64,000 nt of DNA from NCBI RefSeq assembly GCF_000247815.1, contig NC_021684.1, positions 8,060,650 through 8,124,649 of the forward strand. Reading direction: 5' to 3'. Below, one piece after another: positions 50,224-64,000 of this stretch (positions are counted from its first letter, which is position 1; the number at the start of each line of letters is the position of its first letter). This DNA comes from Ficedula albicollis. Lineage: Eukaryota; Chordata; Aves; Passeriformes; Muscicapidae. The notes below the pieces were generated by a model. It worked only from the letters and a program-made list of their open reading frames with translations. It had not been told where the DNA came from and ran no database searches. The position numbers and the translations under genes were made by a program.

Positions 50224-50522
50224 GAATGATCTCTGAGATAAACATGTGTTATTCAGTAATGTCTGAAGTCCATACCTCTTGCTTTGTGTCGCCCAGAGCC
50301 TGTTCTTTGTCTGCTGTCAGGTTTTCAGTGTACCACTGGGGGTGACTGACTTCTCCATTCATTTCCAGGCATAACTATTTTCTCACTATTCAGTCAAGCT
50401 TTGTGACATTTGCATGAATTCCACCAGGTCTGAAGAAGAGAAAGATGTTGCACATCTCCAGCAGGACAACCCAAATCACTATTCTAGTATTTCTGCCACA
50501 CTCTTCTGTCCCTGTCCAAAGT

Positions 50523-50528
50523 AATAAA
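50523..50528 (+). terminator. AATAAA polyadenylation signal candidate
   Basis: Canonical hexamer 300 bases downstream of the TAA at 50223, followed by T-rich sequence. This would be a fitting 3' end for the candidate transcript. The hexamer is common in AT-rich DNA. Confidence 0.3.
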
Positions 50529-50569
50529 AAAACTTTACCTTTTGCACCTTTATATAACCTCAGTGATAC

Positions 50570-51534
<965 letters not shown>

Positions 51535-52057
51535 GTATTTTATATATATGCACTTCTTTAACAAAAGAGGTGGAAGGAAAAAAATAACTGCATTCAGTCA
51601 TTCTCTTGGGTCTGAAGATGAGTAAATTTTGGATTTTACATACCAGTGGCATGAGAAGGGTGCAGGGACCATGAAGATTTCATTTATTGCATATGAAAAT
51701 ATGAATGATTGGTATAAAGCATGAGTTTACTGCAATTATCACTTGAGTGGAGCTCACTTTTGACAGGGCTCAGTAAGAGGAGCAGGGGAACCATTGTTTA
51801 CCCCTTGGGTTTTTCCCATTCATAGCGGAAAAAGATGAAAATTAGAGCCCTGTCAAACATAGGAGATCCGTCTCATTCAGGGTCTTGAAATATGGCTTTG
51901 TTCCATACTGGAACAAAGCTCCAAAATTTCCAAATATTCACTGAAGGAAATTGTCAGAGAAAAACAATCTAACCCATGTTCACAGAATTAGTTCACTTTG
52001 TCAGAACTGAAGTGTTCTGTTTTCACTTTGATTGCTTTGTATTTTTTATATAATGCA
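51535..52057. other. Non-coding DNA, nothing recognised
   Basis: Unique AT-rich sequence without a supported feature. Confidence 0.4.
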
Positions 52058-52109
52058 TCTAACCTGATGCTAAATAAAATACCTCTAACCTGATGCTAAA
52101 TAAAATACC
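52058..52109. repeat. 26-bp direct tandem pair
   Basis: TCTAACCTGATGCTAAATAA... occurs twice in direct succession without differences. Confidence 0.9.
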
Positions 52110-52296
52110 TCATGCAAAATTTTCAAGTCAACAACACTGGAAAACAGCATCATCCAGGGATTCCACGTTGGAAGAAGAGTTACCAAAATCTTCGTGGATG
52201 TCTACTGAGATGGTTGAGAGGTGAATTTCAGTCATTTATGGGTTTGTACTTGCTCATTCGAATGAGCAATATTCAACCATGCTGAAAAAGTGACCC

Positions 52297-52420
52297 ATCA
52301 TAGAACACCAGGAAGCTGGGAGGCCACCTGACATCCGCCCAACCCTGCCCAGTAATTCCATCAGTCTGATCCCAGCAGTGCCTCAGGAACCCCAGGAAGA
52401 TGTGGGGAGGGGTCATCACG
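52297..52420 (-). mobile_element. Possible old CR1 3'-end remnant
   Basis: CATCATAGAACACCAGGAAG, then GGGAGGCCACCTGACATCC and CCAACCCTGCCC, loosely follow the reverse complement of avian CR1 3' ends (TCATAGAATCA...GG.TGG...GACC...CCAACC). The similarity is weak and from memory. There is no 8-bp terminal repeat. Confidence 0.25.
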
Positions 52421-55400
52421 GTGTGTGTGCCTCTAACCCACTGCTCCAGGTCCCAAACCTTTCACATGAAGGATGAACAGTCCTGGCAGACAAGCTTAAC
52501 AAGTTCCCTTCTTTATTTGAGTCATGATGGGCTGTAAGCTGGGTTTCCATAAGCTTGGAAGATACTCCTGTCAATTAACTTTGGTTTGGAACCAGCAGGA
52601 GCAAGGTCAGCAGAAGAGCCCAGCCCACACCAGGTGGGTTTAGGTGTCCTAGGACGGCCATTGGCTATAATGAAATATTTAGTGGCTGCATTATCCTTTT
52701 TGTAATTATTTCCAGAACCTATCTAGAATGCAATATGGGTGTGTAAGTGGGAATACATGTTTTGAAATGACTGAAGCCAGCCCTGGGAAAAAGGCTGTGC
52801 TGCCCCTTCTCAGCTGCCACAATGTCGATCCTGCGAGGCTTGTTGGGTTTTGTTTGTTTAGTAATCACGCAGGGGCCTTTTCAGTCATTGTGCAATCTCT
52901 GGGGCATAGCCTGCTCACATGTGGCCATGACACAGCTCCCTGACCATCCCTCCCTGCTGAGCAGGCGAGGCGTGAGCTCAGCCCAGCCTTGGGGGGCATT
53001 GCTCACCCTTGTTCCAGCCCACACTTACAGCTCAGTCTGGGCAGGGCAGTCACTGATATATCCCCGTGTGGGAGCTCAAACCACCACATTTCTTAAGTTA
53101 ACTTGGTGGCAGAGAGCAGACCTCTAAAATGCAAAGCATTAGGGTGGTGAATTGGTTGACTCCTGCCATTCATTTATTTTTTGTAGAGCATTGATGCACT
53201 GAAGCTCTCATCACAAGGAACTATCATTAACTAGTGCACATTTATTTGCTTAAGGAATCTAATAATCAATCATCAAATTTTTCCACTTGTTTTCTGGCAT
53301 TGTATTTCATCACTCGGTAAAGCATGAAACATTATCATTCTTTTCACAAGTTTGTTAACGGAATATTTATTTGAAGACGTTTCAATATAAATAAAGATTT
53401 TCTACATATATTCCTTTAAACAGATTTATTTTCATTTCAAGTATTTGCTTTCCTATGAAAAATTTATGTGAAAAAATAATCCAAAAATGTAAATGGCATG
53501 AAAATGGAATTATCCATCAGATGGAAGGGGTGATCACTCCAGGCCAGGTATGTGGGTTTGGGTGGGGTACAGCATATGGCTTCATTGGTTTATATGTTTG
53601 GGGGATTTCTCTGCAAGCCCCTTTATCCCCACTACTGTAGTTCATTTATTCTTTGGGAAAGAAAAGAAAGACTGGTATAAATTAGCAATGGTAATGCAAA
53701 AGCTTATACCCACTACATAAAAGTTTTTCAAATTATTACAAGCATTAAATTGCCAAACTTTTTTCCATATACTGCCAGTATTAAACATGACATGCCTGCT
53801 AGGGTTGGTATAAAGTTTTGTCAACATTTTTGGCGTACAAGGTCTCAGCCTGGGGTCAATATTTTCTCAACCAAATTTTGTTGTTTCAGTTGCCTTTTTA
53901 CACTCATATATTGTAACTCAAACATTTCCAAAAAAAAGAAATTTGGCAGGCTATTAGTCCATAATATGGTCTGATGCCTTTGGGTATTTTTTTAAATGTA
54001 AATCACTGAGATATTTAAGGTTTGAGGTTTAAGAACTGTGCACACACTTTAACAACTTCTTTTAAAAATATTTAGTATGCATATTTACTACATATGTATC
54101 TTATAGAGACTAGAGATTAAACTGGAGATTACATGCTAAAATATGCAAACTGCTGTCCATGAATAAACATCCTCATGAACTCCTATTGAAAGTTTCTTAT
54201 TTTAAAAAAAATTGTTTAAAGCTACAATAAAAGCAAAGGGAAGTAAGATGAGGGGAGAAAAAAAATCAGCATTTAAGTAATTTTAATGGTTTAACTTGGC
54301 CGCAGAAAATAAAGACGTTCTTTTTTTTTTTTTTTTTTTTCTCCTGGGATCTAATCCAAAGCCCACTGAGGCCAAAAGAAGGCTTTCCACCTATTCCCAT
54401 GTGTGCTGGATCTTCGCTCTGCTCTGCTGCTCCTCCCTGTGTTGTGTTGGTGGGCTGAGGCAGCAGCTCCCACATTCCCATCCCTCTGCCTGGGGCACTA
54501 CATAGCTTTGGGGTCAGCTACTGGTGGCAGGGGAGCTCTCCTCTGGAGTGTCCTTTCTCTGTAAATTTGAATCAAATTTCCACGTTAGCTTCCACCTATG
54601 TATTAGCTCTTCCCAGTCATTTGTTACAGTCCTCACACAGCGAAGTGTGGGAGAAAAGATTTTAGAATCCTGCGATGGCCAAAATGTCCCTGTGCCCACT
54701 CCAGAGTTACGTCCCACACAGCACCCCCAGCCTGAGAGCCCAGGTATTAACCTCATTGCAAAGTAATTTTTAGCACCAGGCTGGGAGCGCATTCCCTAGT
54801 TTTTGTTAGTTAGGAACGGCAGGGTTTGTGTAGTCAGCGAGCGCTGGCGCCGTCGCATGCAATGCTCGTTGGAGTGCAATTCCTGCAGCTCCTGGACAAT
54901 CTGTTCCTTATGGGCATTGCTGGGAGCTTGCAAACTCTCACCGAGACGCTGGCAACACCAGCCAAACATCTCAGACACATTGTCTTTCTGAACCTGAACT
55001 TTTTTAATGGTGGTTAAACATGTTGTCTGCTTTAGTTTCCTGTCTATCTTCATCATAAGCCAGCACCTGTTTCCAATAAATTATACACAGAGCTGTATCA
55101 GCAACACCTTGGCAGCAGCTGCCACCCTGAAAAGCAGAATGCCCTGGAGGACAATACACCTGTGAACACATACAGTGTTTATTTAGCTGAAAGGCAAAAC
55201 TTTAAGTTACATAAAGCAATTATCTAAAGCCTAATGCATGCCCATTATTAACACAAAATAACCTTGTTCTTTAAAACCAATAAAAATCTATTTAAAGGCA
55301 TTTTCCAAATCCCAGGGAAACATGTACTAGCACCATGGATCTGCTATTAGCCTAGGACTTCAATGTCTGATGGTGGGAACACGTGTGGGGGAGGCTACAT

Positions 55401-58400
55401 GTGCAGCTACAAAGAAATAAGGCACAGATTTGGAGTTCATTATGCACAGAGATGAGAGGAGAGGCCAAATCATTTTCAGAGAGACTGTCGAACAACAGAG
55501 TTGTTTTGTTTTTTTTTGGTTGCGCATTATAAAGAAGCATTTTGTTGCTGAAGTATAGAACTACTGTGTTTAAAATAGTGTTTGATCTTTCCATCACTGT
55601 GAGACAGTAGAAAAAAGTAGTTCTAAGAAAATGGTTTTCTTATTACTGGAACAAACCTTTCATTTCCAGTTCACTACCAGCACTGGCCTTTCATGTAAGA
55701 GCAGCCTATTTTAGCAGCAGTAAGTAGACTTGGTTGTTTGCAGCAGATCACAGGATAATGGAAATGAAAAAAGCTTATGATTAAAATAGAACACAAATCA
55801 GATAAAAGTTCTCAAGTTTTGATAAAGCAAGAAGTAACACTAGGAACTCTGTAGTTCAAGTGAAGTGTAATATACATATTCAGTTTAATATTTGGCACAT
55901 GAACCTTGTAAATCATTTAAAAGGGAAGATGTTTTCTATCTGGTGTTTCTAAAATTTGCACTAAATATGAGAAGTTTATATATGTGCATGCATGTATGTA
56001 TCAATTGCATTAAATGCCCATAAAATGCTTACTTTCAAAGGCATGGTGTAGAATAATTTCATTTCCTGTCTTATGCCTCGTGATGCCATTTAAGTGATCA
56101 ACAGGAATGCTCTTAGGTGAAAATGTGTTTTAACACTTCTGTTTGGCCAGACCTGAAAGCTGTGGAAGGACTTGTTAATGGGTATTACAGCCTTCTTAAG
56201 TGTCGTTTTCGAAAGCCCTTGCAGTGCTGAATATAAATACAGGTAGAGTGGTGATGCCAGCATGTAGGTATTCTCCCACCAATAATACTGGAGAATTAAA
56301 TCCCAAGGGTTATGCCATATTTTATGAAATGTAAAATAAAATTCCAAGAGAATAGAATTAGCTTAACCTCACAATAAATACCTCGTCTTTCAAATGTTGC
56401 TGGTAGACCTATTTAGTTTCATATTTTTTTATTAGACAGTCCAAAGTTTAACAAATCTATATTTTTTCTACAGTTGACTTCCTTAAAACTGCTCTATTTT
56501 CATCTCAGAGCAAGCATCTGAGCTAAAACATATGGATTAAGTCAATGATTCAATTTCTAAACCTCCAAATGACTGTTCTGATTACTCATGCAAATCTATA
56601 TTTTTGCCAGATTTCCTAAAGACTTTAATATGAGTAAAATTAATATTAATATATTTTTTCTCCTTGTGCATGTGAGAATATGATGGAATTATGGTCTCCA
56701 TGCCCAGATACAAACCTGTGTCTTGATTCCAATTTTCTTGGCTGTGTTTGATTCTAATTGAATATAAATGCTATGAGCACCCAGCTAAGATTCCAACTGA
56801 AAGGAAATCCAGCTATGGCTACGGAACAAAAACTATTTATTTTCCCCTGGAGTGTCTAGCTTTTATTAAATGTCAACAAATCCAAAACCAGGCTTTACTA
56901 ATCTATGGTGTGCATGGGAAATAAGTCACAAGCACAAGTCACTGAAGATAATGTTTGCTTTGGTTTAGATAAACAGGTTCCAGGGAACTGAAATCTCACA
57001 CAAGGATTTAAAACCTTCCCCTCATTTTCCCTTAACATTTGTGAGATCTCCCACTGGTGCTGAAGAATGCCAAGATGGATTCAGGGCGGGGGCTGGAAGC
57101 AGAGCTGCATTTGGGATTGTTTACTGGCCTCTGGGATGAGTTTATCCATTAGTTTCCTTCCTGTTGACTTTCATGCATGCTATTAACCCAGGATGTTACA
57201 TGTTCTCAAACAGAAAATGGAATTACAAGTGGAAGATGCTGCCACCTGCGAGCTCTGCCTTTGTTCTGGAGCTGCCCTGGGAGTGAGGACTGGAGACACA
57301 GCTTTGTGCTGGGACCTGCAGGGACCCCCCAGCTTTCTAGAGTGCTCTGCTCGCTCCTGACCTCCCATCTGTGTTCTCACACGTTTGGTTAAGCCTGGGA
57401 CATCAGAGTGGAGATAAGCTCTGCAATATGAGAAAATGCAAAATAGAGCTCACAGCCACTGTGCTGCCCCTGGCACAGCCTTTCAGAGATTCAAGGGGGG
57501 TACCAGGAGTGCAGGGTCAGTCCAGTCCCACCCTAGAGATACCAGGTGTGGTTTGATTTGGTGAAGAGGTTTTATAAAGCTGAGTTCCCTGTGCAGGGAT
57601 GGGACAGGGCAAATCGTGACTGACACATGGCATTGCAGCTCATATGGCCAGGAAAGACATTCTGAGACAAAGGAAGGGACTTGTAGAAACCTGTCACCCT
57701 CTCAGCAGCATCCTTGCTGCAGTGTGGCCACTTGTTTGCACTGGCTGTCATCACTGGATTTCTCATGGGGTGGTGATTGAGTCAGGCAAATGCAGGGCTT
57801 GGCTTTGGTCTGCAGTCAGATGACATCCAAAAAACATGATACCAAAAGACACACACATCTTTCTAAAAAGCCAAACAGAAATACAAATGACAAGACAGTT
57901 TGAGTGTGGAAGACAAACCACAAATGAGGTTAAGTATGTATCAAATCATCTTGGAGAACCTTTTATCTCAGGCACAATAAGGTGGCAAAAGAGCCACTGG
58001 AATGAGCTTGCTTTGTTGCAATGCTTCTTTATGATTTTAATTAAGTTTCTTTCCACTCAAGAAGATACAAAGAACAATAAAAGAAAGCAATATGAAAGTT
58101 CACAGTATGCAAGATTCATCTTGTATTCACAGGTTTTGTGTAACTCATTTTAAACTGATGTTTGCTTGTTTAAGAATGCACACCTGCACATTACCACTTG
58201 TGGTAAATAAGTTTATTAGCCAAGGAATGTCTGAATTCTTACTGGAAAACCCATATAAATGCAATTATGTTTTCTTTCAAGATCCCATTTTGGTGAAACA
58301 TGCTATCCCACTTTCATATTCCAGAGGAAAAAAGGCAGTAAATGATGCATAAACATGCAGGAGAGATGCAGGTGAAAAGATTCACAGGGCTTAAAACTGT

Positions 58401-58826
58401 CACATGCCTTATGATTCAGTGTGTCTTTCCATGTATAATTTCAGCACTTGGTTTCATATTATATTCATGTCAGATCAAATGTTCCTCTCAGAGACTAGGA
58501 CTTTATTAGTGTCTCATTTGTATTTGTTTTTACTTTGAATTAAAACCTAAAGGTGGTGACAGAAGAAATTCTGATGCTTGGCATAGGATTAATACTTGAG
58601 AGCCCTTCAGCTTTGTTAATCATCCATTTGAAGAGAACTTCCTTATGCAAAGAGTTCGCTCCACTTTGGACAAAACAATTTTTCATCTCTGAATTCTGAA
58701 AGAGCAGAAGGGTGGAAAGAAAGTGAGGGGAGGCAAAGGGGAAAGGGAGACGGAGCAAAGTGTGAAGCTTTGATCTTTTCACAGAGACGCTGAGGCAGTT
58801 CAAAATGAAAGAATCTCTCACCATTT
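52421..58826. other. Non-coding DNA, nothing recognised
   Basis: No supported gene. T-rich runs occur at 54320-54340. GC-richer patches at 52790-53060 and 57230-57500 are open in several frames but lack recognised content. Confidence 0.4.
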
Positions 58827-58878
58827 AAAAAAAGAAAAAAAAAAAGGGAAAGAAAAAGGAAGAGAAACAGAGAGAGCA
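58827..58878. repeat. Purine-rich A/G tract
   Basis: A-rich homopurine stretch (A7 G A12 GGG AAAG ...), about 50 bp, followed by more GA-rich sequence. Confidence 0.75.
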
Positions 58879-61800
58879 GTATGGTAGGAGACAAAAAGTG
58901 AAGCAGGAAGAAAAGCCTCAAAGTAAAGGAGTCATGCCAGGCTCTGAAGGGGAAGCTCACCAAGGAACAGAGGAGGAAGCACCTTGGCTTTCTAAATGCA
59001 AAGAACTTCCAAGAGAAATAAAGGAATAACAGCAATTAAAGATGTTCAAGAGAATTGTGATTTTGCATTTCTCACTACATTTCTTACCCTATCTAAATTA
59101 TAAAATAACTGTGCCATAACTGACTGAACAGTATGGCCCTATAGATAAAAAGCACACCAAAGCAATTGTGCCAGTGCAAGAAGAACACTGGCCCCACAGC
59201 CTTCAGCTGGGGTTTGAAAACCCCCATTTCTGAAGCAGAGAGACATCTGGGTGTGGGACAGTTTGGGGAAGGTGCAATGCTGTTTAGGGTAAACTCAAGA
59301 GAAAAGTGATCCAGCAGCAGGTCAATAACTACTGTGTTTAAGTAATTATAAACAGTGTATGAATTCAGTGCCTGAAGACCTGCCTGAAGATCTTGTTTTT
59401 CCTACAAACAGCAGTCACTGTTCATGAGTTTAATAGAAATAGAATGCACAGCTACCCACTGTAATTTATGTCATCCATTTTCAACAAGGTGTCCTCTTTG
59501 CAAAAAAAACCTTGAAAAATCCACATCAATCCTTCATCTCTCCTCTGAGGAATGTGTATTTATATTATTCTTGAGCCAAGAACGGATCATCATTCACAAT
59601 TCAAAAGAAGCATTATATTACTTACAGAGTTTGGCCAATCTTGTTTTATTCTTTTTACTTCATTTTTGCGCAGGATTATACGTTAAACCAGTGCCTCTGC
59701 TGGGTTTTATAGAAGTACCTAGAACCTTTCACAGAAAGGGGTGCTAAGAAACTGGGTGCAAAATTCTACTACTTTTATAAAGGAATACTATAAGGAGAGG
59801 CTTGGGCAAGTTACAGCAAGGTGCTGCTTTTCTGAATCCTTCTGGAAATACTATTTACAAACAAACCAGACCTTGTCTTTGTCTCAGTCAACGTCCGTGC
59901 TCAAAGAGAACAGGATTTCACATTTATTTAGCTGTATATGTTTGTTATTTCAAGTAAAACTCTCAAATCATCAAAAGGTCTCTTTACATGAGGTATTTCA
60001 AGAAAGCAGACACAGGCACACCAGATCAAAGGTACACAATACAGTCTGATTAGACTAATTCTTTTAAAATGCATCTGAAGACATTTTCTTTGATACAAGG
60101 AACATGAAAACCAAGCTACCTTTGAACAAAAAATGCCAATGAAATCCAATATTTTTTTATAATTTAAGAAATTCAGGAGTTTTAATGTTTTTTTTGCTTT
60201 TGCCCTCTTGTATGTCAATTAGAATGGGACAGAACTGTTGCATGAAATATATATGGGGTCAAAGCCTAAAGCAGAACCATCAATAAAAACGTCTGCAGGA
60301 TATCTGAGGTTTCTTTGGGTTTCATGCCGCTTTAGAACAAAGATGCTTGCAAAAGTCACAGCAAGCAGTGACATTTTAGATTGTTTATTAAAAAATAAAC
60401 AGAGGCCAAACCTTTAAAAGGTGCACTTTATATACTTTTACAACTACCCCTTTTAATTAATTTGGAGACTTCTCTTCTGTTCAGCATTTATTGAGTTTAG
60501 CTACCACATTGTTGGTCTCAATTCTATCCTGCCAGTCTCACACGACATAAAACAACCCCAATAGCCAGGACATGAGAAACATCATGGAAAAGCACATACA
60601 GATTGTGACTTGTGAAAGCACTTAGACATGAGTCTTCTCTAGATCTTATTTCAGGTAGAATTGTAGTATCTGCTCACTGTATGATCAGCTTTAAAAATTA
60701 GCTCCATTCTTCCATATTCAAATGCTGCTATTGTTTTCTTACCCTTTTTCATTGAGAAAAATGAAGAAACATCTCCTTGAAGATCTGAAGATCTGGGATT
60801 TTTGTCTTTTCCATTGAAAAAAGGCAGCTAAAGGCTGAAAGCACCCAGCCCTCACAAGCTTTATTCCTGAGCTGGGCCAACAGCAGCACACTTCATTTTC
60901 ACATCAGTATCTGCTTCTATGTGGTAGAACCTCCAATATCTAGTTTCCAGCCAGTCTGGGAAATAAATGCTGTCCTCCAAATTTATAATTTTTCTTTCTC
61001 CTCTAAGAAATTGCTCGTTAGTTTGTTGTCTGTCCATCAGATTTGATTTCCTGCCTAGATGGGTTTCCTCAATTCTCTTTCATACTGCTCAGTTCTCTTG
61101 TCTCTCACTTCCAGGGCCTTTCAACTTTCATGTTCAAACCATCCTTCAGAAGCTCCTGAATTCTCTGAACAGATGAGCCTTTCTTATGGCATTTTGTACC
61201 TTCCTGAACCCAGCCCTTCCTTACCAGTGAACACATCTGCACAGATTCTGCTTCTCTAGAATTAACAGTATGATGTCTGCTGGAAGTGATGCATATAAAG
61301 TCACCAAATCCATCTATTTTTCTACTTTCTATAGATGCCTAGATCTTGTTTTGAAAACTGTTAGGTGAAAGCCAAGATTATGAAAATTTTTTCCAGGAGC
61401 AAGTAGACTTTACAAGTTATGCTTCTAAAGATGTGATAACTATAACCATCATGAAGGCTACGAGCTTTCAGCACTGGCAAGCACAAAAAATGCAGATGAG
61501 TAGGTGCCAGTGGCTGTTAATGGATTTCTTGGCATAACAACACAAATCAGAAAATGTCTGTTTAACAGTCTATTTTACCTGTTTGATATGTGTCTAATGA
61601 CAGTCACCTTGACCACCTGCTGCGTGGCTCTTGCTCATTCCCAGGATATTGATGCAAACGCAGGCTTTGGACTGCGATTGCAATAATCAAAAACCTAAAG
61701 ACTCCCCAAGTGATTGAGTGCAAAGGGGCTGAAGAAGCTGTCAGACATTACCATGTGTTGTCTGTGCTGTAATTGTTTCCAGTGGTCAGCAAAACCCGAA

Positions 61801-64000
61801 ACAGAACCATAAGGTTTTGAAGATTAGGCTTAATGTCTCCCGCATAGTCTCATCCATGATCTGGCCCTTTCCTGGAACACTGCAGCTCTCAAAGAGAGTG
61901 ATGAAGCAGAAGAATGGGCACCATGCCATTGCATCAGATGAAAGGGACACTGGTGGATATTTGCCATGGGAATACTTGACTGGAAAGCACTTGATCTACT
62001 GTCTGTTAGCTCATGGGAATGGAACTAGTAAACTGGGAAACCTCAAATAAATTCCCATTGTATATATAATATAATCCAAAACAGAATCTTCTCGGGAACA
62101 ATTGCTAACGATACTGGAAGTCATCCTTGTTTAGTGGAAGAAGAGATGGTTTTCTAGTATACATTTCAGTACAGACTTCCACATTGAAAAACTCTACCCA
62201 ATATTTACAAGATGGGAAGTCTGTCATTAGTTAAATCTTCTTTTTAAGCACCAGTTTATCAGGGGCTTACAAAAAATATTTTTTAAAAAGCCTGCATCTG
62301 CCACCCTTGCAATGACATGAAGAACCTTTAAAATTAGCTGGATGATAAATTACAGTTTCAGAAGAATTCTTGAATGAGCTCATCTTTGTACCTATCCACC
62401 ACCACAGTCATGGTTTCTGTTACAAACCAGATGAGCTGAACATTTATCTTAGATCTTTTTTCTAATTTATGAAACAAATGTGTAATAAAGACTAAGTTTC
62501 TCATACAAGCATTTTCACTGACATCCAATGGTTTGTCAGACAATCCAACAATTTTTGTCACTGTATGTTCAGAGATGAAATTATTTTAAAATTCTTCCTT
62601 AGTCCCAAGTTTTCCTTAGCCTGTAATTTTTTTTAATCAATCATCTTCAGTTACCTCACACTGAATAAGTAATGCATTTCTAAATAGCTTTCCTAGAGGG
62701 TTTTTATTCAATGTTTAATAGGCACCATTGAGTGACTAGAATCAGAATACACAGCTAACGTATTAAGAAGTCTAGAATAAAATAACTGAATTCAATTTGT
62801 AAAGAATTTCTCTTTTACTTACTGGACCCCAAAAAAATGAATCAACATAGACCAGTGAATGATATATCAAATATAACTCATTTATAAGATACATATAAAT
62901 AAATAATGTGGTACTGCAGTTGGGGACATGAAATATAATGAAAATTTTACATGTGTTCATTTAGAAAGTAAATTAACTGGTGTAAGTTTAATAACTCTTT
63001 TCAGTTATAATAACTGTTTAATAACAATACAATAATAATTTTTATTCTCCCTGGCAGATTTGCTCTTAATTTTTTTTTCTCTAACCCTTGAAAGCAAGTT
63101 TCTGTACTTGCTGTCTAAAACCCAGTATCTCCATTCAGATTTTATCTCAAAACATCTTTTTTTGCCCGCTTCTTTTACTTTCCCAAGACATAGCCAGAGA
63201 ATAATGTGTCTCAGCTGCCCCAGAATGCATTCCACCAAAAGAATGCACCCAAATTTGACCCAGGGAACAAGATACACCCCGCAGTATATAAAAACCTTAA
63301 TACTAAGTTGCCAGAAGGGTATCTGGCAAGCTCTAAATTAAATGGCTTTTCAGACAACTCTAGCTACTCTGTTACTCCATAACCTTCTCATGGCCCATTA
63401 CTTCTACGTACTTTAAAAAAAAAAAATCGGTTTTTTGGAAAGACAAGTCTTTTCACAATAAATCCAAGGTGCAGGGGAAACTCAGTTTTCCTATTTAAAT
63501 TATGCTCAATTTTCATTCCCCTCTTTGTCTACATTCTTCTCTCTTTCCCTTTCTTTTTCTGTTCTTATTTCCGAATGGATTAAAATTAAATTAAACTCTT
63601 TAGAAAAGAAGGGAGAAAAAAGACACACACGCGTCTTCTGAGCTGTTTTTTAAAATTCTCTCATCCCTAATAAAAATACTATATACCTATGCATTGCAAA
63701 ACAACATTATTTTACTGTAAAAACACCACGTGCATGTTCTTAGACAAGTCCTCTGTGCACACACGTGGAAAAACAGCTGACATTTCATCACTTCCATGAA
63801 GGAATAAATAGAGGAATCATGGAAGAGAAATCCACTGCTGTTCTTGCCTGTTTTTCTAGTCACAGATGCTGCTTCTTCAGCATCAGGGTTGTGCAGGTTG
63901 ATACTAATCATGAAAGTAATTTTCTTATGTAGTTTCTACTCCAGTGTCTGGTGCATCAAAAGTTTAAATTATTTCAGTTGCCCTGCAGTTGTCACAAACT
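58879..64000. other. Non-coding DNA, nothing recognised
   Basis: AT-rich sequence to the end of the window. Short frames on both strands lack domains or good splice context, and no repeats stood out. Confidence 0.4.

Overview
The window looks like bird nuclear DNA, most likely from a songbird. The reasons are AT-rich, gene-poor sequence with sparse old LINE remnants of the CR1/L2/L3 type, an LTR of the kind I associate with passerine ERVL elements, and no prokaryotic gene organisation. There is no operon, CRISPR array, rRNA or recognisable tRNA. I could not identify a known protein-coding gene. Almost all open frames are short chance frames or translations of simple repeats.

Layout. Positions 1-12900 are ordinary non-coding DNA with an old palindromic repeat (5128-5201), a 67-bp tandem pair (6226-6359), an old LINE 3' fragment (11150-11345) and three weak candidate exons before 3.6 kb. 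Positions 12926-15126 hold an LTR-like segment, a well-delimited solo LTR (13581-14304, TGTC...GACA ends, 5-bp target duplication ATTGG), a 163-base pure G run, and a second partial copy of the same LTR with the same downstream flank. Positions 20471-22686 are a 1108-bp head-to-tail duplication with a single difference between copies. Positions 23163-23662 are a 500-bp CATC microsatellite. Positions 25-42 kb are mostly featureless apart from a 17-bp perfect inverted repeat (29680-29775), a tight CpG cluster (30691-30755) and small tandem repeats. At 42.1-42.35 kb there is a decayed LINE reverse-transcriptase fragment on the minus strand. Positions 45294-47613 hold three ~80-bp repeats followed directly by a 1036-bp tandem duplication, again with one difference. 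Positions 47917-50528 contain the best candidate gene end: exon-like segments with good splice sites, compatible phases, a stop and an AATAAA. Positions 50615-51493 are an 879-base pure G run. The remainder to 64 kb is ordinary non-coding sequence.

The strongest signal in the window is a pattern, not a gene. Both pure G tracts lie exactly between two copies of the same flanking sequence, and two further kilobase-scale tandem duplications differ by one base each. This points to assembly false joins or duplications, though very recent biological duplication is not excluded. A speculative chain of seven exon-like segments on the plus strand (653 to 50223) keeps compatible splice phases. It was assembled after the fact and needs transcript evidence.
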